Origin: Paraclostridium tenue | GTDB taxonomy: Bacteria > Bacillota > Clostridia > Peptostreptococcales > Peptostreptococcaceae | Assembly: GCF_039521565.1 (NCBI RefSeq) | Contig: NZ_BAAACP010000005.1 | Span: 62,001 to 126,000 of the forward strand | Length of the DNA: 64,000 nucleotides | Direction of reading: 5' to 3' | Program-made: the position numbers and the translations under genes | Part shown: positions 60,953 to 64,000 of the stretch, one piece after another | How positions within the stretch are numbered: position 1 is the stretch's first letter | Layout: each line of letters begins with the position of its first letter | Notes under the pieces: generated by a model | Databases searched by the model: none | What the model saw: only the letters and a program-made list of their open reading frames with translations | Told to the model about the DNA's origin: nothing

Positions 60953-62830
60953 TTAAGCATAAGAATTTGTTTCTTCTGAAGCTGAAGTTTCTAATATGTG
61001 CAATAAGTTTTTATATATTATTTTATTGTTTTTATCATCTGTATTGTTTATACTTTCTAATATTAAATCTTTAGCTTCTTCTAATTCATCTAAATTATAA
61101 GTCAATATATAATTATTATTTACAAATATAGATTCTATTTCTTTATTTTTGCTACTATTTAATTTTAAATATAAACTATACATATTGTTCATAAGCATTC
61201 TTTTTTTAGATAGTATTTTGTCTTGATTATCATCTTTAACTAAGCTATTCATAGATAATATTTTATCTTCTATTAATGTAGATATTAATAAAAGATTTTT
61301 TACCTTATGTAAATTACTTTTTTTCTTTATACATAAGTTAATTTCTTTAGACATTTCTGCTATGACATTTTTATACATAGTTATTAAATATTTATATGCA
61401 TTTTGTGCATTATATGGAAGCAATATTTTGTTTATTAATAAAGCTATTACTGTACCTAATATTACAAAAGCAATTCTATTTAAAACAAATACCCCTGGAG
61501 AAGTAATAAGACATGCAGCTCCTATTGCAGATATAGTATTACATATCATTAAATCTTTATAGTCTTTAGTATAAGTACTTATATATCCTGCTAAAAGTAT
61601 AATTATGCCTCTTGAACTTTGATCTTTAAATATCGAAAACAATGTAAAAACTATTATACCTCCAATAATTGTTGATACTATTCTTTTCTTAGATTTTGTT
61701 ATACAATTTTCATAATACGGTTGTATAAGTGAAAATACAGTAAACATAATCCATCTACCCTCACTTAACTTAAAGTAATCCATTATAAAACCTGCAATAG
61801 ATACTCCAACAGCTACTTTTATAGCATATGAAAATTTTATAGAATTTGTATTAAGATTGCTTTTATAAACATATGACATTTTAAATTCATGAGGTACATC
61901 TAATTTATTTTCTATATCTTTTTCTACTTCATTTTTTTTGTATTCATCAAACTGATAATATATATTCTCTAGTGAATCATAAAATTCATATAAATCTACA
62001 CACTTTGTTTCTTTATCAATAAACTTTATTTCATTAATATTTTCACTTATATATTCTTTTAAATTGTTTAACTCTTGTTTTATAAGAGAAAGAGATTTTT
62101 CCCTATCCATAACTTCATTGCTATATTCACACTTGTATTTATCTAATAATATAGATATTCTTTCAAAATTAAATAAAATATTTAAAATACTTACTCCTTT
62201 TTGAGTCATAAAAAAGTTTTCTTTTCTATTATCATAAAGAAGCTTTTTTAAAGTTTTTAAAGATGAGTTTATTTTAAAATCTAAATCTTTAGTGTCATAT
62301 TTATTATTTTGTAATAAATTAATTTTTTGCAATATATCATTACAAATATTAATAAGTAGTTTGTTGCTAGTTTTAATTAATTTATTTTTATTAACTACTA
62401 GTTGAGCTATCATGATTATTAATGCCCCACTTATTAAAGCTAAAAGGCGTATTGGTAATTGCCCTATACTTATCGGAGTTGCTACAGTAAATAGATATTG
62501 TAATCCAAATGCTATATATAATGGACTTCTAAGATCATAACTAAATATATAGCCAATTATAAATAAAGCTATAAAATTACATACAACTCCTAAAAATATA
62601 TTTTGTATAGCTATAAAAGACAATAACCCTAAAAATACATTAATACTTATAAGTTTTAGTGTATTCTTAATAGGTGATATAGTTAAATCTCTTTCAAGTA
62701 ACATTAACATTGCAGTTATTACTGTTACACCTATTAAGGTATTTTCTGGTCCAAATCCCGCTATAAATAAATTTATAAATGCTAAAATAAATATAAACAT
62801 TATAGTTTTTGATAAAATTAATTTTTTCAT
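60953..62830 (-). CDS. FUSC/aromatic-acid-exporter family membrane protein
   Basis: 625 residues. Six N-terminal helices (about 5-150), a cytosolic helical domain (about 155-320), a second group of six helices (about 330-470, with ISAIGAACLITSPGVFVLNRI) and a helical C-terminal domain. This duplicated layout is that of YccS/AaeB-type FUSC exporters. The segment EGRWIMFTVFSLIQPYYE (start of the second membrane unit) is a typical family landmark. Substrate unknown; aromatic acids or polyamines for relatives. AAGGAGTAAG precedes ATG 62830. Monocistronic. Confidence 0.85.
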   Translation of the reverse strand: MKKLILSKTIMFIFILAFINLFIAGFGPENTLIGVTVITAMLMLLERDLTISPIKNTLKLISINVFLGLLSFIAIQNIFLGVVCNFIALFIIGYIFSYDLRSPLYIAFGLQYLFTVATPISIGQLPIRLLALISGALIIMIAQLVVNKNKLIKTSNKLLINICNDILQKINLLQNNKYDTKDLDFKINSSLKTLKKLLYDNRKENFFMTQKGVSILNILFNFERISILLDKYKCEYSNEVMDREKSLSLIKQELNNLKEYISENINEIKFIDKETKCVDLYEFYDSLENIYYQFDEYKKNEVEKDIENKLDVPHEFKMSYVYKSNLNTNSIKFSYAIKVAVGVSIAGFIMDYFKLSEGRWIMFTVFSLIQPYYENCITKSKKRIVSTIIGGIIVFTLFSIFKDQSSRGIIILLAGYISTYTKDYKDLMICNTISAIGAACLITSPGVFVLNRIAFVILGTVIALLINKILLPYNAQNAYKYLITMYKNVIAEMSKEINLCIKKKSNLHKVKNLLLISTLIEDKILSMNSLVKDDNQDKILSKKRMLMNNMYSLYLKLNSSKNKEIESIFVNNNYILTYNLDELEEAKDLILESINNTDDKNNKIIYKNLLHILETSASEETNSYA

Positions 62831-63036
62831 AACTTACTCCTTTTGCGAATGATTAATTAATATTTAATGTTAATATTATAATTTTACCAGATTTATTATA
62901 TTATTCAAATTCAATAAAGTTCGACATTATACATACATTTTAAATTTAAAATATATAATTAAATAGCTTGAGTACATATTTTGGGAAAAATATTATATAT
63001 ATAATACATATGAAGCCAAACTTTTTTATAAAATAA

Positions 63037-63074
63037 AAAATATCTATCTAAAATTAATTTTAGATAGATATTTT
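63037..63074. terminator. Terminator of the AI-2E transporter gene
   Basis: 19-bp perfect inverted repeat AAAATATCTATCTAAAATT with its complement, just beyond the minus-strand stop. Confidence 0.85.
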
Positions 63075-63078
63075 AAAA

Positions 63079-64000
63079 TTATTTATTCATATAATCTTTA
63101 GTATCTATAGGAAGTCCCTTTTTATCTAGCTTTTCTTCTACTACTTCTTTTATAATAGAATATACTATAGCAAATAAAGGAACTCCTATAATCATACCAA
63201 CTAAACCTAAAAACTTACCTGCAACTAATAATGAAAATAATATCCAAAATGCAGATATACCTATAGAATCACCTAATATTTTAGGTCCTATAATATTTCC
63301 ATCTATTTGTTGAATAATAATTATTATAAGTATAAACCATAAGGCTTTTACAGGAGATACAAATAATATTATTATCGTTGCAGGAATAGCTCCAAAGAAT
63401 GGCCCAAAAAATGGTATTATGTTAGTTATACCTATTATAACTGATATTAATAATACATATGGCATTTTAAATATTGTAAGAACAATAAATGTTAAAACAC
63501 CAATTATAGCAGAGTCTATTATTTTACCACTTAAAAATCTACCAAAAGTATCATTACTTCTATCAACTAATTCTAAAGTTCTTTTTGCACGCTTTTCACT
63601 AAATACAGCAAATACAACTTTTCTACCTAAGCCAAAAAACTTTTCTTTATCAATAAGTAAGTAAATTGAAACTATAAACCCAAGTATTATATTCCAAACA
63701 CTAGAGGCTACTATTCTTAAGGCTTCACCTAATACAGGAATTAAACCAGCTGCAACTGATATAAAATAATTAATAAGGTCAGTAAGTTTGTCAACTGCTA
63801 AGTTTAGTTGTTCCTTATTAACATTTAAATCATGTGTATAGCTAGTTATAAGGTCTGATAAATTAGCTATGTATGTTGGTATATCATTAACTAATCCCAT
63901 TATACTTGATACCAATTGAGGTAATACAAATTGTACAAATAAATAAATTAACATGAAAGCTACTATATATGTAACTAACAGGCCTAAAGCCCTTTTACTT
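63079..64000 (-). CDS. AI-2E family transporter, 5' end outside window
   Basis: The frame stays open to the right edge (SKRALGLLVTYIVAFM before the internal ATG 63954), so the N-terminus is missing. At least 307 residues are visible: an extracytoplasmic helical segment, then membrane helices with SVWNIILGFIVSIYLLIDKEK, FGRFLSGKIIDSAIIGVLTF, IGITNIIPFFGPFFGAIPA and GLVGMIIGVPLFAIVYSI, the standard AI-2E/UPF0118 (PerM-like) pattern. Family members export small molecules or act as sodium/proton antiporters; TqsA affects AI-2 levels. Specific substrate unknown. Confidence 0.92.
   Translation of the reverse strand, partial: SKRALGLLVTYIVAFMLIYLFVQFVLPQLVSSIMGLVNDIPTYIANLSDLITSYTHDLNVNKEQLNLAVDKLTDLINYFISVAAGLIPVLGEALRIVASSVWNIILGFIVSIYLLIDKEKFFGLGRKVVFAVFSEKRAKRTLELVDRSNDTFGRFLSGKIIDSAIIGVLTFIVLTIFKMPYVLLISVIIGITNIIPFFGPFFGAIPATIIILFVSPVKALWFILIIIIIQQIDGNIIGPKILGDSIGISAFWILFSLLVAGKFLGLVGMIIGVPLFAIVYSIIKEVVEEKLDKKGLPIDTKDYMNK

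Noticed and set aside
1..64000. tRNA, rRNA and CRISPR arrays
   Set aside because: No T-arm-like GGTTCRANNCC with acceptor pairing, no rRNA-like stretch, and no regularly spaced direct repeats were seen by eye.

Overview
The window is very AT-rich and its gene content points to an endospore-forming low-GC Firmicute: spoVS, an H-type small acid-soluble spore protein, 3D/G5 and VanW cell-wall proteins, accBCDA and clostridial-style AGGAGG ribosome sites. The nearest fit is class Clostridia, probably Peptostreptococcaceae; that is inferred from gene content and recalled synteny, not from a database search. A selenium-dependent molybdenum hydroxylase maturation cluster and a HesB-like gene with an in-frame UGA in a conserved position mark the host as a likely selenium user.

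Layout. 1-6100: SNF2 helicase (cut by the left edge), cold-shock protein, RecQ with a LexA box, and an unlisted 43-codon gene with an elaborate promoter. 6100-12300: YitT-like membrane protein, an adenine riboswitch controlling adenosine deaminase, YihY, LUD and DUF362 proteins, and a pentapeptide-repeat protein with a pore-like C-terminus. 12500-20900: an ABC exporter with a long extracytoplasmic coiled coil, sfsA, a G5/3D wall protein, a split permease pair, and nhaA broken by a one-base frameshift. 20950-23900: a co-directional operon yqeB-xdhC-(MoaA-like)-MOSC in which the MoaA-like protein has lost the radical-SAM cysteine loop. 23900-28850: an acyltransferase, an MFS transporter with an internal deletion, and a decayed prophage (integrase fragments, lipoprotein, terminase small-subunit fossil). 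28850-36700: TPR/Sel1 protein, galM apparently initiating at AUA, a Mn2+ riboswitch with mntP, an unidentified structured RNA, and a MotA/MotB-like pair resembling ZorA/ZorB followed by a DNA-binding protein.

36800-49300: lexA with its own operator, a Xer-like recombinase, sporulation genes, the accBCDA operon with a FapR-like operator, trmB, the HesB-like selenoprotein, a cytoplasmic-looking leucine-rich repeat protein, and a solitary intact integrase preceded by repeats. 49500-64000: hydrolase, CorA, an orphan SOS-type promoter, an M29 aminopeptidase, a six-gene operon (phosphatase, flavoprotein, aroH, cmk, plsC, ispH), VanW and glucosaminidase wall proteins, an FUSC transporter and an AI-2E family transporter cut by the right edge.

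No tRNA, rRNA or CRISPR array was seen. The most interesting items are the radical-SAM-less MoaA homologue in the selenium/molybdenum operon, the ZorAB-like pair, the unidentified structured RNA at 33577-33699, and the UGA-containing HesB gene that ordinary gene calling would break.
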